Shown here: one piece after another, positions 27,823-37,352 of the stretch
Position numbering within the stretch: the first letter of the stretch is position 1
Layout of the letters: the number at the start of each line of letters is the position of its first letter
NCBI RefSeq assembly: GCF_023278185.1
Contig: NZ_CP066356.1
Coordinates: forward strand, 1,542,001 to 1,606,000
DNA length: 64,000 bases
Source: Bradyrhizobium elkanii USDA 76
GTDB lineage: Bacteria > Pseudomonadota > Alphaproteobacteria > Rhizobiales > Xanthobacteraceae
Reading direction: 5' to 3'
Notes under the pieces: generated by a model
What the model was told of the DNA's origin: nothing
The model's input: only the letters and a program-made list of their open reading frames with translations
Databases searched by the model: none
Position numbers and translations under genes: made by a program

Positions 27823-28744
27823 GCGCCACAGACCTCGCAGGAGTAAGTGAAGCCGAAGCGACGGCCCGGCTTCGGGTCGAGGGGCACAACGAGCTTCCGA
27901 GTCCTGAACGGCGCACTCCCATACGTATCGCGTTGGACGTGCTGCGCGAGCCCATGCTCGCGCTGCTTCTGAGCGGCGGACTGATCTACCTCTTGCTTGG
28001 TGATCTCCAGGAGGCACTCCTGCTCCTTGGCTTCGGCGCCATGTCGATCGTGATCACGATCGTGCAGGAGACACGAACCGAACGCGTGTTAGAAGCCTTG
28101 CGCGACCTGACCAGTCCGCGGGCCCTCGTGATGCGGGATGGAGTACGCCGGCGTATCGCCGGCTGGGACGTCGTCCGAGGCGACCTCATCATCCTTGGCG
28201 ACGGTGATCGCGTGCCAGCCGACGCTGTGCTCCTCGACGATCATGATCTGCAGGTCGACGAGTCCCTGCTGACAGGCGAGTCGGTACCCGTTCGCAAGCA
28301 GGTGGTCGAGACGGACGCCGTGGCCGAGCATCGGCCGGGCGGCGACGATCAGCCGTTCGTGTATTCCGGCTCGCTCGTCGTGCGGGGCGAGGCGCCGCCC
28401 GGGTCACGTCCACCGGACCGCGAAGCGAGATCGGAAGGATCGGAGCGTCTCTGCGCACGCTGCAAGCGGAGCCGCCACGCCTTCAACAGCAGACAGCGAG
28501 GGTGGTGCGGCTTTGCTTTTTCGGCGGCGCTGCGATCTTCCGGCCGAACCTGGCGCTGGCGGTAATCTTGCTTTCAATCGCAGGCGCTCTCGGGACCGCA
28601 CTGCTCTGGCCTCCGGCGTCCAGCTTGTTCCGTTTCGGTCCCCTTCATCCGGACGATCTGATGATCGCGCTCGGACCGGGAGTGGTGATGCTGGTGGTGC
28701 TTGAGCTGCTCAAGCCACTCTGGCGCCGGCGACTGAGATCCTAG
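27819..28744 (+). pseudogene. Broken cation-transporting P-type ATPase
   Basis: From GTG 27819 the first 190 or so codons encode the N-terminus of a P-type ATPase (EAEATARLRVEGHNELP, DEVALLLTGESVPV-type actuator region seen as DESLLTGESVPVRKQ). Near 28395 the frame shifts: the next homologous stretch, RVTSTGPRSEIGRIG, is in another frame. That frame then jumps from the third membrane region (TARVVRLCF) straight to a C-terminal end (RPNLALAVILL...PLHPDDLMIALG) and stops at 28744. The phosphorylation site and nucleotide domain are absent. This is a frameshift plus a large internal deletion. Confidence 0.85.
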
Positions 28745-28833
28745 CCGGCGGAAACGTTGAAGTGCGCCTGAAAGGTGATGACTGGGTGCCTGCCTTGCGA
28801 GGAGCACGTCGGTAGCGGTGTTCCTACGCCGAG

Positions 28834-28855
28834 GGCCGGCTCCGAAGAGCCGGCC
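28834..28855. terminator. Hairpin between convergent units
   Basis: GGCCGGCTC and GAGCCGGCC form a perfect 9-bp stem with a CGAA loop, between the broken ATPase and the convergent gene at 28889. No T-run follows, so termination is only likely. Confidence 0.5.
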
Positions 28856-28888
28856 TTGGAGGTATGGCAGGCACGAGCAGCGCGCGTT

Positions 28889-29134
28889 CTAGCGGATTGT
28901 GACATCCCGGTTGGTGAAAGTCATCAACAGCAATGACAGTCCGGATGCCGCCGCCACGAACGCTGCGGTCCATGCCAGCGCAGTGACTACGAACGCCGCC
29001 TCCAAGCGCCAAGCTAGAAGCGGCTCGGTCGAGGCAAGCGGAATGGCATTGGGGAAGAAGTAGTTGTAGACTAGAACAAGTGCTACCGTTGAGATGACGC
29101 TTCCGGCAAGAAGAAGGCTCAATGCGCGTTTCAT
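28889..29134 (-). CDS. Small two-helix membrane protein
   Basis: An 81-residue protein from ATG 29134 (AGGAGA site) with hydrophobic segments at about 5-25 and 43-72, the first like a signal anchor. It lies downstream of the kinase/ATPase gene (29203) on the same strand. Unknown family. Confidence 0.7.
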   Translation of the reverse strand: MKRALSLLLAGSVISTVALVLVYNYFFPNAIPLASTEPLLAWRLEAAFVVTALAWTAAFVAAASGLSLLLMTFTNRDVTIR

Positions 29135-29202
29135 GACATTCTCCTGTCTGGGCGGGAGAATGCTGACAGGTTTCCGTCGATCGACCAATTCCGGATGTTT
29201 CC

Positions 29203-30783
29203 TTAGGGGGTATTCCGCCGATTTGAATGGAAAGGTGCGTCTGGCAGGCAGGGCATGCTGCGCTGGAGAGTGGCGGCAGGTGAGCCTGATGCGTCGATGA
29301 GTTGCCAATCGATATGGCCAGTCTCGATGCTCTCCTGGCTCAGAACGACGCCAGCCGTTGCATCCGAAGCGTCGTGTTGCCGTGAGGCGACGCGTCGCAG
29401 CCGGATGGCTTGATCGGCGGTCAGGAACAATCCACGGAATTTCACCTTGGCATTGCGGGCGGCGGCTCGTGCGGCATCGCGCTCCGCTTGCTTCAAGAAT
29501 GCCGCGTCGAGAACAACGGAAATCCCCTGAGCCAAGACGCGTTTGGCTCGGTCGAGCATGGCTTGATAAACGCGGTCGGATGCTTCGGGAGTGTAGGTCT
29601 CCGGCGGTAACGTGGCGTGCTCCGCGACGTGATAGAGCTGCTTGCGAATGACATCCGATCGCAGAACCAGGGCGCCCGGGGGGGGCGCGATCAGACGCGC
29701 CATGTCGCGCGCCAGCACGCTCTTGCCGGTACCGGACTTACCGCCAACTGCAATCAAGCGGGGCGGCTCCGGTTCAATCAGCTGGCGAGCAAGCTCGAAA
29801 TAACGCCTCGCTTGGGCGGCGATCGCTTGATCAAGCTGGTGTTGCCGTGCCTTGGTGAAGAGCACATTGGCCCGGATCGCTGCGCGCATCGACAGGAACA
29901 ATGGCAGCAAACACAACGCCCTCGATTGCGTGTCCCAGGATGTCTGCATGTAGCTATTGAACAGCCTGTTAGCCACGGTCTCGCGTCTGAAGTACAGCAG
30001 GTCCATCAGTGGAAATGCGAGGTCGTAGAGGACGTCGGTCGTCGCGATATCGGGGTCGAACTCGATCGCATCGAATAGAACGGGCTCGCCGTCGAGCAGA
30101 ACGATGTTTCCGAGATGCGCGTCGCCATGACAGTGCCGGACTTGCCCCGCGGCGGCGCGGAGGCGCAGGAGTTCAAGATGCCGAGCAAGAGATCGATGGC
30201 TCAACTCGTGCAGTTCATCGATCGTCCTGCAGGAAAGAGCTGAATCAGTGCGAAACTGCTCGGTATTGCGATCGATGATGCCGGGGAGTGACGTAAGCCA
30301 ATGCGATCCATCGCACCCTATCAATTCTCGATGGGATTGCAGCAGGATAGTGGCCAGTTTCTCGCCCAGCTCCGGCGGGATTGCGTCCTGCTCCGCGAGA
30401 TGATCGAGTGTCTTGTTTTCGTCGAACCGAGCCATTTCGACGGCCCATTCGACAACCGGTCCGACCCCTCCGATCGCAAGACCATCGCGTCCGCGCGTGA
30501 TCGGAACTACCCCGCGATAGATGGAAGGGGCGTGGCGTTTGTTGACGGCAATCTCATCCTCGCAAGCGCACCGCCGCTTCTCCAGGGTCGAGAAGTCGAG
30601 ATAAGGCAGCTTGACTGCTCGCTTGATCTTCAGGACGCGCGAAGGTTCGAGAAAAACGATCGAACAATGGGTGTCGATCCGCTGTACCGGCGCGTTCGGC
30701 TGGCCAGATCCGGCTAGGAACGACAATACGGCGGCCTGGCCGGTCTCGCCTGTGGCAGCCCCGGTTGATGAGGCCGTCATCAT
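29203..30783 (-). CDS. Fused aminoglycoside-phosphotransferase-like/AAA kinase protein
   Basis: The 526-residue protein has an N-terminal phosphotransferase-like domain (about 1-330; CHGDAHLGNIVLLDGEPVLFDAIEFD is the catalytic pattern) and a C-terminal P-loop domain (IAVGGKSGTGKSVLARDMA at about 341). This COG2187/COG0645 fusion is widespread in proteobacteria, and its substrate is unknown. Its start overlaps the alcohol dehydrogenase stop (ATGATGA), so the two are coupled and share the FixK-box promoter. Confidence 0.85.
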   Translation of the reverse strand: MMTASSTGAATGETGQAAVLSFLAGSGQPNAPVQRIDTHCSIVFLEPSRVLKIKRAVKLPYLDFSTLEKRRCACEDEIAVNKRHAPSIYRGVVPITRGRDGLAIGGVGPVVEWAVEMARFDENKTLDHLAEQDAIPPELGEKLATILLQSHRELIGCDGSHWLTSLPGIIDRNTEQFRTDSALSCRTIDELHELSHRSLARHLELLRLRAAAGQVRHCHGDAHLGNIVLLDGEPVLFDAIEFDPDIATTDVLYDLAFPLMDLLYFRRETVANRLFNSYMQTSWDTQSRALCLLPLFLSMRAAIRANVLFTKARQHQLDQAIAAQARRYFELARQLIEPEPPRLIAVGGKSGTGKSVLARDMARLIAPPPGALVLRSDVIRKQLYHVAEHATLPPETYTPEASDRVYQAMLDRAKRVLAQGISVVLDAAFLKQAERDAARAAARNAKVKFRGLFLTADQAIRLRRVASRQHDASDATAGVVLSQESIETGHIDWQLIDASGSPAATLQRSMPCLPDAPFHSNRRNTP

Positions 30784-31763
30784 GGCTTCAAGACGGCTGC
30801 GCCGACGAGCTTGCCGTCCCGCAAGCGCGCAAGTGCTTCATTCGCCTGGTCCAGGGGAAAGATGGTGACGTGGGTCCGGATTCCGGCCCTTGCCGCGGTC
30901 TTGAGAAAGTCGACGCCATCCTGTCGCGTCAGGTTGGCAACGGAAACGATCTGTCGCTCACCCCAGAGGATGTCGTAGGGAAAGCTCGGGATATCCGACA
31001 TGTGAATGCCGGCACAGACCACCCGTCCGCTCTTGCGCAGCGCGCGCAGCGCAAGCGGGACAAGCGGCCCGGCCGGGGCATAGATGATCGCGGCATCAAG
31101 CTCGGCCGGCGGCCGGTCTTCCGAAGCACCTGCCCAGCAAGCGCCGAGCGATAATGCCAGGTGCTGGGCCTCGGTGTCGCCCGCGCGGGTGAAAGCATAC
31201 ACATCGCGCCCCTGCCAGCGTGCCACTTGCGCGACGATATGCCCCGCCGCGCCAAAGCCATAAATACCAAGCTTGCGGCCGTCGCCGGCCATCACCAGGG
31301 AGCGCCAGCCGATCAGGCCGGCGCACAGCAGGGGTGCAAGCTCGGCATCCTCGCCGTCTTCGCCGAGCGGAAAGCAGTAACGCGCGTCTGCCACCAGGTG
31401 TGTGGCAAAGCCGCCGTCCCGGGTGTAGCCGGTGAACAGGGGGGCGTCGCAGAGGTTTTCCTTGCCCTCCCGGCAGTAGGGACAACGCCCGCAGGTCGAT
31501 CCGAGCCAGGGCACGCCGACGCGTGCACCGAGATGCAGACCATCCACGCTTTCACCGATCGCGTCGATACGGCCAACCACCTCATGGCCGGGAACGATCG
31601 GATAGGCGATGTCGGGCAGTTCTCCGTCGACGACATGCAGGTCAGTACGGCAAACGCCACACGCATTGATCTTGACGCACACCTCGCCCGGGCCGGGAAT
31701 CGGGTCGGGCCGCTCGGTATATTGCAGCCGTGCGCCGCGCGCGGGCAGAATCATGGCGTGCAT
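30780..31763 (-). CDS. Zinc-dependent alcohol dehydrogenase
   Basis: The 327-residue MDR-family enzyme has the catalytic zinc site CGVCRTDLHVVDGELP and PGHEVVG, the structural zinc loop CGRCPYCREGKENLC, and the NAD(P) motif YGFGAAGHIVAQVARW. It resembles AdhA-like enzymes that act on small alcohols or aldehydes. A FixK box lies 59-72 bases upstream, in the region shared with divergent hsp20. Fermentation-type redox balance at low oxygen is inferred. Confidence 0.9.
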   Translation of the reverse strand: MHAMILPARGARLQYTERPDPIPGPGEVCVKINACGVCRTDLHVVDGELPDIAYPIVPGHEVVGRIDAIGESVDGLHLGARVGVPWLGSTCGRCPYCREGKENLCDAPLFTGYTRDGGFATHLVADARYCFPLGEDGEDAELAPLLCAGLIGWRSLVMAGDGRKLGIYGFGAAGHIVAQVARWQGRDVYAFTRAGDTEAQHLALSLGACWAGASEDRPPAELDAAIIYAPAGPLVPLALRALRKSGRVVCAGIHMSDIPSFPYDILWGERQIVSVANLTRQDGVDFLKTAARAGIRTHVTIFPLDQANEALARLRDGKLVGAAVLKP

Positions 31764-31821
31764 GGCGGAAACTCGCTTTGGGTCTGTGCTCCTCTTTTGA
31801 TCATATCACGTTGGCCCGGTT

Positions 31822-31835
31822 TTGATCCTGGTCAA
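31822..31835. promoter_or_regulatory. FixK/FNR-type box
   Basis: TTGATCCTGGTCAA lies 59-72 bases from the alcohol dehydrogenase start and 63-76 from hsp20: one box, two divergent genes. Confidence 0.85.
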
Positions 31836-31897
31836 CGGCCGGGGAGCTGTTCCTGACTAGCTTTGCTTCGCAAGCAACACGCAAGCAGGAGGTACTG

Positions 31898-32371
31898 ATG
31901 GCTAACGACGTGATCCCCGTTGGAACCGAGCGCGCTTTGGCGCGGCGGGAGAACAATCCCTTCGCATTTCTGCAACAGGAGATCGACCGGCTGTTTGACG
32001 GTTTCGGCCGCAATTTCCCGGCGTTCGCCGCGCCGCAGGCGATGATGCCGCGTATGGACGTCAGCGAGACCGACAAGACCGTCGAGATTTCCGCCGAGCT
32101 GCCCGGCCTCGAGACCAAGGATGTTCAGCTCAACCTTGCCGACAACACGCTCACGATCCGCGGCGAGAAGAAGAGCGAGCGCGAGGAGAAGGACAAGGAC
32201 TATCACCTGATCGAGCGCAGCTTCGGCGCATTCTCGCGGTCCGTTGGGTTGCCCGAAGGCGTCAAGGCGGAGGACGTCAGCGCCGAGATCGCCAAGGGTG
32301 TGCTCAAGGTCACCGTCAAGAAGCCGGCCCCCAAGCAGAGCAGGCAGATCGACATCAAGACAGCGGCGTAG
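31898..32371 (+). CDS. Small heat-shock protein Hsp20
   Basis: The 157-residue protein has an alpha-crystallin domain: MDVSETDKTVEISAELPGLETKDVQ, LTIRGEKKSERE, SFGAFSRSVGLPEGV and GVLKVTVKKPAP. It is a cytoplasmic holdase chaperone. No ROSE-type RNA thermometer was recognised in its short leader; instead a FixK box is 63-76 bases upstream. Confidence 0.93.
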   Translation: MANDVIPVGTERALARRENNPFAFLQQEIDRLFDGFGRNFPAFAAPQAMMPRMDVSETDKTVEISAELPGLETKDVQLNLADNTLTIRGEKKSEREEKDKDYHLIERSFGAFSRSVGLPEGVKAEDVSAEIAKGVLKVTVKKPAPKQSRQIDIKTAA

Positions 32372-32381
32372 CCGCCTTGCG

Positions 32382-32416
32382 GGGGCGCGTCGCCCGTCAG
32401 GCAGCGACGCGTCCCC
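32382..32416 (+). terminator. Hairpin after hsp20
   Basis: GGGGCGCGTCGC pairs with GCGACGCGTCCCC with one bulged A and a 10-base loop. No T-run is present. It may end or attenuate the hsp20 transcript before the CBS gene. Confidence 0.5.
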
Positions 32417-32447
32417 GAAATAACCATCCATCCAAAGGGGATCAGCC

Positions 32448-32924
32448 ATGTACGAGTTTCTTCAGGAGACCGTTGCGAGCAACATGACGAGGTCGGTACG
32501 AAGCGTCGCTCCCGAAATGACCGTCGGCGACTTGTACCGGTTGTTCGCGAAAGACGACTTTGACGCCTATCCCGTGCTCCGCGACGATGTCGTGGTCGGG
32601 TTCGTCACGAAGCTGGACGCCCTGAAGGTGTTCGCCTGTCCGGTAGATCACATGCTGCCACGTTACGACGATCGCATGGGAACGACGGTCGACGAGATCA
32701 TGTCGTCCGACGTGATCGCGGTCGAGCCGGACACAAATCTGCAACGCGTTCTGCAGCTGATGATCGCCCATCGGCTCAAGAGCCTGCCCGTGATCGACAA
32801 GTATCATCACCTGGTCGGGATTATTGCTCGCGAGGATGTCATGCGGGCCCTGGCGCGTTGCACGAAGCGGCAAGCGCCTTCGCTCGTTCCCTGCGAGACT
32901 GTCCGATGTCTACGTTTGGTCTAG
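32448..32924 (+). CDS. CBS-pair protein
   Basis: The 158-residue protein has CBS1 (DDFDAYPVLRDDVVVGFVTKLDALK) and CBS2 (HRLKSLPVIDKYHHLVGIIAREDVM). It differs from the other CBS proteins here: no BON domain and no GDFL..E motif. Its last 19 bases overlap the start of the acyl-CoA synthetase/GNAT gene, which suggests coupling. It probably shares the hsp20 promoter, although a hairpin lies between. Confidence 0.87.
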   Translation: MYEFLQETVASNMTRSVRSVAPEMTVGDLYRLFAKDDFDAYPVLRDDVVVGFVTKLDALKVFACPVDHMLPRYDDRMGTTVDEIMSSDVIAVEPDTNLQRVLQLMIAHRLKSLPVIDKYHHLVGIIAREDVMRALARCTKRQAPSLVPCETVRCLRLV

Positions 32925-35659
32925 ATCGGGTTCTTTCGCCTCGATCGGTCGCGCTTGTCGGTGGCAGTTCGCGTCCGTCTTCGCTGGGCTTGGCGGTACT
33001 CATGAACCTCAAGGCATGCGGTTTTGCCGGCCGCATCGCCGTCGTCAATCCGAACTACACTGCGATCGACGGCGAGATTACGTCCCCGGATCTCAAGTCG
33101 CTTCCATTCGTTCCGGACCTCGTTGCGATCACGGCGCCTGCAGCCGCGATTCCCGGAATCATCTCGGACGCTGCCGCGGTCGGTGTCGCCGGTGCCGTGA
33201 TCCTGTCCGCCGGCCTCGGGCATGGTGCCGGCTCGCTAGCCGAGACGGTCGCGCAGGCGGCGCACCGGCACGGCATGCGCCTGATCGGGCCGAACTGCCT
33301 CGGCGTCATGGTGCCGCGCGTGAAGCTCAATGCGAGCTTTGCCGCGCATCAGCCCACCGAAGGGCGTCTTGCCCTGATCTCGCAGTCGGGGGCCATCGCT
33401 GCCGCGATGATCGAATGGGCGGCAGAGCGGCGGCTCGGCTTCTCCGGCATCGTGTCGATCGGAGACCAACTCGACGTCGATGTCGCCGATCTGCTCGACT
33501 ATTTCGCGCAGGATGATCATACCAACGCGATCCTGCTCTACGTCGAGGCCGTCAAGGATGCGCGCAAATTCATGTCGGCCGCGCGCGCCGCGGCGCGGCT
33601 CAAGCCCCTGATTGTCGTGAAGGCGGGCCGGGTGGCGCAGGGAGCCAAGGCCGCAGCCACCCATACCGGAGCGCTTGCCGGTTCGGACGCCGTCTATGAC
33701 GCGGCGTTCCGCCGGGCTGGCATGCTGCGCGTGTACGACCTTCGCGAATTGTTCGACTGCGCCGAGTTGCTTGGCCGCGGTTTCGTCCCGCGCGGCAATC
33801 GCCTGTCGATCCTGACCAATGGCGGCGGGCTCGGCATCCTCGCGATCGACCGGCTCGTTGAGCTCGGCGGCGTTCCTGCAAGCCTGACGACGGAGACGAT
33901 TGCGGCACTCGATCGGGTTCTGCCGCAAGGCTGGTCTCGCGCCAACCCCGTCGATATCTCCGGCGATGCCGACGCTGCCCGCTACGTGGCCGCACTCGGC
34001 GCGCTGCTGGAGGACGCGAACAGCGACGCCGTGCTGGTCATGAACGTGGAAACGGCTGTTGCGCCGACCGAAGGGATCGCCGAAGCGGTGACGCGGTGCG
34101 TTGCCGACCGCCGAGCCAGGAACAGCGAGGTAGCCGCACTGGTGCTTGCGTCGTGGGATGGTGCCGACGCTCGCACCGCGGCGACCTTCGAGCGGGCGCG
34201 CGTCCCGCATTTCCCGACCGAGGATGATGCCGTGCGCGCCTTCATGTATCTGGTGAGATACCGCGATGCCTCCATCACGCTGGCCGCAACGCCGCCCAGC
34301 AGCGCCTCGACGTTTGCGCCACGGACGGCGGCGGCGCGGCACGTGATCGCGAAGGCGCTATCCGAGGGGCGGGAATGGCTCGATCCGGTCGAGATCGTCG
34401 CGCTGTTTGAGGCCTACGATATTCCGATCGTTCCGACCGTCGTGGCCCGTGATGCCGACGATGCCGTGGACAGGGCAGCGCCCTTCCTGGCGCAAGGGCT
34501 TGCCGTGGCGGTGAAGCTGTTCTCGCGCGACATCAGGCACAAGTCGGACATCGGCGGTGTCATTCTCGGCCTGCGTACTCGCGAAAGCGTCGCACAGGCG
34601 GCCAGGACGGTGCTGGCGCGCGCTCGTGCCGCGCGTCCGGATGCCGTCCTGCAAGGTGTGACAATCCAGCCGATGATCGAGCGGCGGGTGGCACGTGAGC
34701 TGATCCTCGGCATTGCCGACGATCCGACTTTCGGCCCGGCGATCGTGTTTGGCCGCGGCGGGACCGCGGTCGAGGTGATCGACGACAAGGCGCTGGCGCT
34801 GCCGCCTCTCGACATGAACCTGGCACGCGACCTCGTAGGACGCACGCGGGTCTCGCGGCTGCTTGCCGCCTACCGCGACGTACCCGCCGTTCCGGAAGAT
34901 GCCGTGCCGATCACCCTCGTCAAGCTGGCGCAGATGGCGGCCGATATTCCGGAAGTCGCAGAGCTCGATATCAATCCCTTGCTGGCGGACGAAACCGGCG
35001 TGCTGGCGCTCGACGCGCGGGTGGCGATCCGCAAGCCCGCGCGGTTGTTTGCCGGCCAGACCCGTCTTGCAGTGCGGCCGTACCCGTCGCAGTGGGAAGG
35101 CGAACTTGCCCTGAGGGACGGCTCGCGCGTGACGGTGCGGCCGATGCGGCCGGAGGACGAGCCGATGATCGACAGCTTCCTCAAGCGGGTAACTGCCGAG
35201 GACCTCAGGCTGCGGTTCTTCCATTTCACGAAGAACTTCTCGCATGCGTTCATCGCGCGGCTGACCCAGCTCGATTATGCGCGCGCGATGGCGTTTGTGG
35301 CGCTGGATCCGAACTCCGGTGCAATCATCGGCGTCGTCCGGCTCCATTCGGACTCGCTCTATCAGAATGCCGAGTACGCCATCCTCCTGCAATCCGACCT
35401 CAAGGGCAAAGGGCTCGGATGGGCGCTGATGCGCCTGCTGATCCACTATGCGCGATCGGAAGGGCTGAAGCGCATGTCCGGCCAGGTGCTGACCGAGAAC
35501 ATCAGCATGCTGAGCATGTGTCGTGATCTGGGCTTCGCAACCTGCCCGGATCCCGAGGACCACAGCATCGTCGATGTGGAGCTCGACCTGTCTCGGCTAG
35601 TCGCGGATGCCGAAGCGGCTGGCGGCCTGATCCGGCCCGGTGCAATCAAAGCGGCGTGA
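32906..35659 (+). CDS. ADP-forming acyl-CoA synthetase with C-terminal GNAT acetyltransferase
   Basis: From ATG 32906 the protein has 917 residues. It holds a CoA-binding domain (RSVALVGGSSRPSSLGLAVLMNL), a succinyl-CoA-ligase-like domain with GPNCLG and SQSGAIAAAM, an ATP-grasp region, and a GNAT domain from about residue 735 (MRPEDEPMI...LRFFHFTKNFSH, ending QSDLKGKGLGWALMRLL). This is the Pat-type architecture known to acetylate and silence acetyl-CoA synthetase. acsA at 1219 carries the target lysine motif, so a regulatory link is plausible but not shown here. It overlaps the CBS gene. Confidence 0.88.
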   Translation: MSTFGLDRVLSPRSVALVGGSSRPSSLGLAVLMNLKACGFAGRIAVVNPNYTAIDGEITSPDLKSLPFVPDLVAITAPAAAIPGIISDAAAVGVAGAVILSAGLGHGAGSLAETVAQAAHRHGMRLIGPNCLGVMVPRVKLNASFAAHQPTEGRLALISQSGAIAAAMIEWAAERRLGFSGIVSIGDQLDVDVADLLDYFAQDDHTNAILLYVEAVKDARKFMSAARAAARLKPLIVVKAGRVAQGAKAAATHTGALAGSDAVYDAAFRRAGMLRVYDLRELFDCAELLGRGFVPRGNRLSILTNGGGLGILAIDRLVELGGVPASLTTETIAALDRVLPQGWSRANPVDISGDADAARYVAALGALLEDANSDAVLVMNVETAVAPTEGIAEAVTRCVADRRARNSEVAALVLASWDGADARTAATFERARVPHFPTEDDAVRAFMYLVRYRDASITLAATPPSSASTFAPRTAAARHVIAKALSEGREWLDPVEIVALFEAYDIPIVPTVVARDADDAVDRAAPFLAQGLAVAVKLFSRDIRHKSDIGGVILGLRTRESVAQAARTVLARARAARPDAVLQGVTIQPMIERRVARELILGIADDPTFGPAIVFGRGGTAVEVIDDKALALPPLDMNLARDLVGRTRVSRLLAAYRDVPAVPEDAVPITLVKLAQMAADIPEVAELDINPLLADETGVLALDARVAIRKPARLFAGQTRLAVRPYPSQWEGELALRDGSRVTVRPMRPEDEPMIDSFLKRVTAEDLRLRFFHFTKNFSHAFIARLTQLDYARAMAFVALDPNSGAIIGVVRLHSDSLYQNAEYAILLQSDLKGKGLGWALMRLLIHYARSEGLKRMSGQVLTENISMLSMCRDLGFATCPDPEDHSIVDVELDLSRLVADAEAAGGLIRPGAIKAA

Positions 35660-36056
35660 CGGCGACGACCCGGTAGGGATGCATGCCGTCCGCCTCATGG
35701 ACGGAGACATATTCGCCGAGCCGAAAGTGCTCGCCGCCGAAATGAAACCCGGCTTCATCGGCGGTGGCGCCGGCAACGTCATAGTGAAAGCGCCAGCTGT
35801 CGGACGGTCCATGCACGAGGTGGCCGAGCTGATCGTCCTCGCCCGGGCGTTGGCGGACGACGCGGCAGGCGTCGCGATTGGCCCTCCAGGTCTCGACATC
35901 GATCCGCGATGCCGTGTCGAGCGGGGCGACGATGACGTAGCCGATCGCGGACGTACCTTCGGGGTGATCGTGCTCGCGGGCGCGCTCGAGCCGGACCTGC
36001 CTGAACGAGTGCGGCAACGCAGTGTTTTGCAAAGGTTTGAAGGCGGCGCGATTCAT
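35646..36056 (-). CDS. Hypothetical protein under FixK-type box
   Basis: I do not recognise this 136-residue protein. From ATG 36056, with a CAGGAGA site, it has an LERAREHDHPEGTSAIGYVIVAPLD opening and a late GGEHFRLGEYVSVHEADG. It is soluble. A FixK box lies 73-86 bases upstream. Its 3' end overlaps the convergent GNAT gene by 14 bases. Confidence 0.75.
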   Translation of the reverse strand: MNRAAFKPLQNTALPHSFRQVRLERAREHDHPEGTSAIGYVIVAPLDTASRIDVETWRANRDACRVVRQRPGEDDQLGHLVHGPSDSWRFHYDVAGATADEAGFHFGGEHFRLGEYVSVHEADGMHPYRVVAVTPL

Positions 36057-36128
36057 CTGAAATCTCCTGAGCACGCCCGAGGCTGCCGGGCAATCTGTGA
36101 AATCATACGGCCGTCGCTTGCCAAGCCG

Positions 36129-36142
36129 TTGATCTGGGTCAA
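36129..36142. promoter_or_regulatory. FixK/FNR-type box
   Basis: TTGATCTGGGTCAA, 73-86 bases upstream of the gene at 36056 (minus) and 96-109 from the permease at 36238 (plus). Confidence 0.8.
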
Positions 36143-36172
36143 GCACATTCCGGGTGGCCAAGATGTGGTCTA

Positions 36173-36186
36173 TTGCGCTGGGTCAA
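36173..36186 (+). promoter_or_regulatory. FixK2-type box
   Basis: TTGCGCTGGGTCAA (TTGC-N6-TCAA), 52-65 bases upstream of the MlaE-like permease. Confidence 0.7.
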
Positions 36187-36237
36187 ACACAGCCGGCTCC
36201 AGCATCCTAGGGTGACTCGAAAGTTGGAGTCAGAATC

Positions 36238-37350
36238 TTGCTCAATGCCCCGGCCCTGATAGCAAATGTGAACAATCCGCGCGTGCTCACTGCATGTGGG
36301 GCCTGGAACGTTGCCAATGTCGAGGCGCTGGAGCGGCTGTGCGCGCACGCCGCGCGTACCGATATCGGCTCGATCGATGTACGGCGTGTCACTGCGCTCG
36401 ATACCGTCGGGGCCTGGCTGCTCGAAAGACTCGCCCGCAGTGGCGTGACCAGAGCAGTCCTCACCGGTGCCGACGGTCCATATGGCGACTTGCTGGAAGA
36501 GGTGCGGGGGCTGAACCGTTCCGGCCGCGCCGAACGCAGACCGGTCAACCCCGTGCTGCAGAAGCTTGATCAACTCGGCCGCGGCAGCAGGCGGCTGGCA
36601 TCCGATTCGGCGGCATTCCTACATATGCTCGGCGCCTTCAGTCTAGCGCTGCTTGGCATTTTCAGGCATCCGCGATCGTTCCGATTGACGTCGACCGTCT
36701 ATCAGCTCGGCCGGGTGGGCTGGCAGGCGGTGCCGATCATGGTGCTGATCACGTTCCTGATCGGTGCCATCATCGCCCAGCAGGGCATCTTCCATTTCCG
36801 CCGCTTTGGCGCGGAATCCTATGTCGTGGACATGGTTGGCATCCTCGTGCTGCGCGAGATTGGCGTGCTGATCGTGGCCATCATGGTGGCCGGACGATCC
36901 GGCAGCGCCTATACGGCCGAGATCGGTGCGATGAAGATGCGCGAGGAGATCGACGCGCTCAGCACCATGGGGCTCGATCCTGTCGCGGTGCTGATCCTGC
37001 CACGAATCCTGGCGCTGGTGGTGGCGCTGCCGATCCTCGCCTTTCTCGGCTCGCTCGCGGCGCTCTATGGCGGCGGGCTCATCGCGTGGCTTTATGGCGG
37101 CATGAGTCCGGCGATCTTCATTGCACGCCTCCATGACGCGGTTTCGGTCACTCATTTCGAGGTCGGGATCATCAAGGCGCCGTTCATGGCGCTCGTGATC
37201 GGGCTTGTCGCGGCCGTCGAGGGATTGAGCGTCAAGGGCAGCGCGGAGTCGTTGGGGCAGCAGACGACGGCATCGGTCGTAAAATCGATCTTCCTGGTGA
37301 TCGTGCTCGACGGGTTGTTCGCGGTCTTCTTCGCCTCGATCGGGATGTAG
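36238..37350 (+). CDS. mlaE: STAS-MlaE-type ABC transporter permease
   Basis: The 370-residue protein has an N-terminal STAS-like part (about 1-100) and a permease domain with AEIGAMKMREEIDALSTMGLDPV, the MlaE signature, and five or six helices. MlaE with MlaF and MlaD moves phospholipids or other lipids between inner and outer membranes. The start is TTG 36238 after TTGGAG. A FixK-type box lies 52-65 bases upstream. The three genes are consecutive. Confidence 0.9.
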   Translation: MLNAPALIANVNNPRVLTACGAWNVANVEALERLCAHAARTDIGSIDVRRVTALDTVGAWLLERLARSGVTRAVLTGADGPYGDLLEEVRGLNRSGRAERRPVNPVLQKLDQLGRGSRRLASDSAAFLHMLGAFSLALLGIFRHPRSFRLTSTVYQLGRVGWQAVPIMVLITFLIGAIIAQQGIFHFRRFGAESYVVDMVGILVLREIGVLIVAIMVAGRSGSAYTAEIGAMKMREEIDALSTMGLDPVAVLILPRILALVVALPILAFLGSLAALYGGGLIAWLYGGMSPAIFIARLHDAVSVTHFEVGIIKAPFMALVIGLVAAVEGLSVKGSAESLGQQTTASVVKSIFLVIVLDGLFAVFFASIGM

Positions 37351-37352
37351 CC

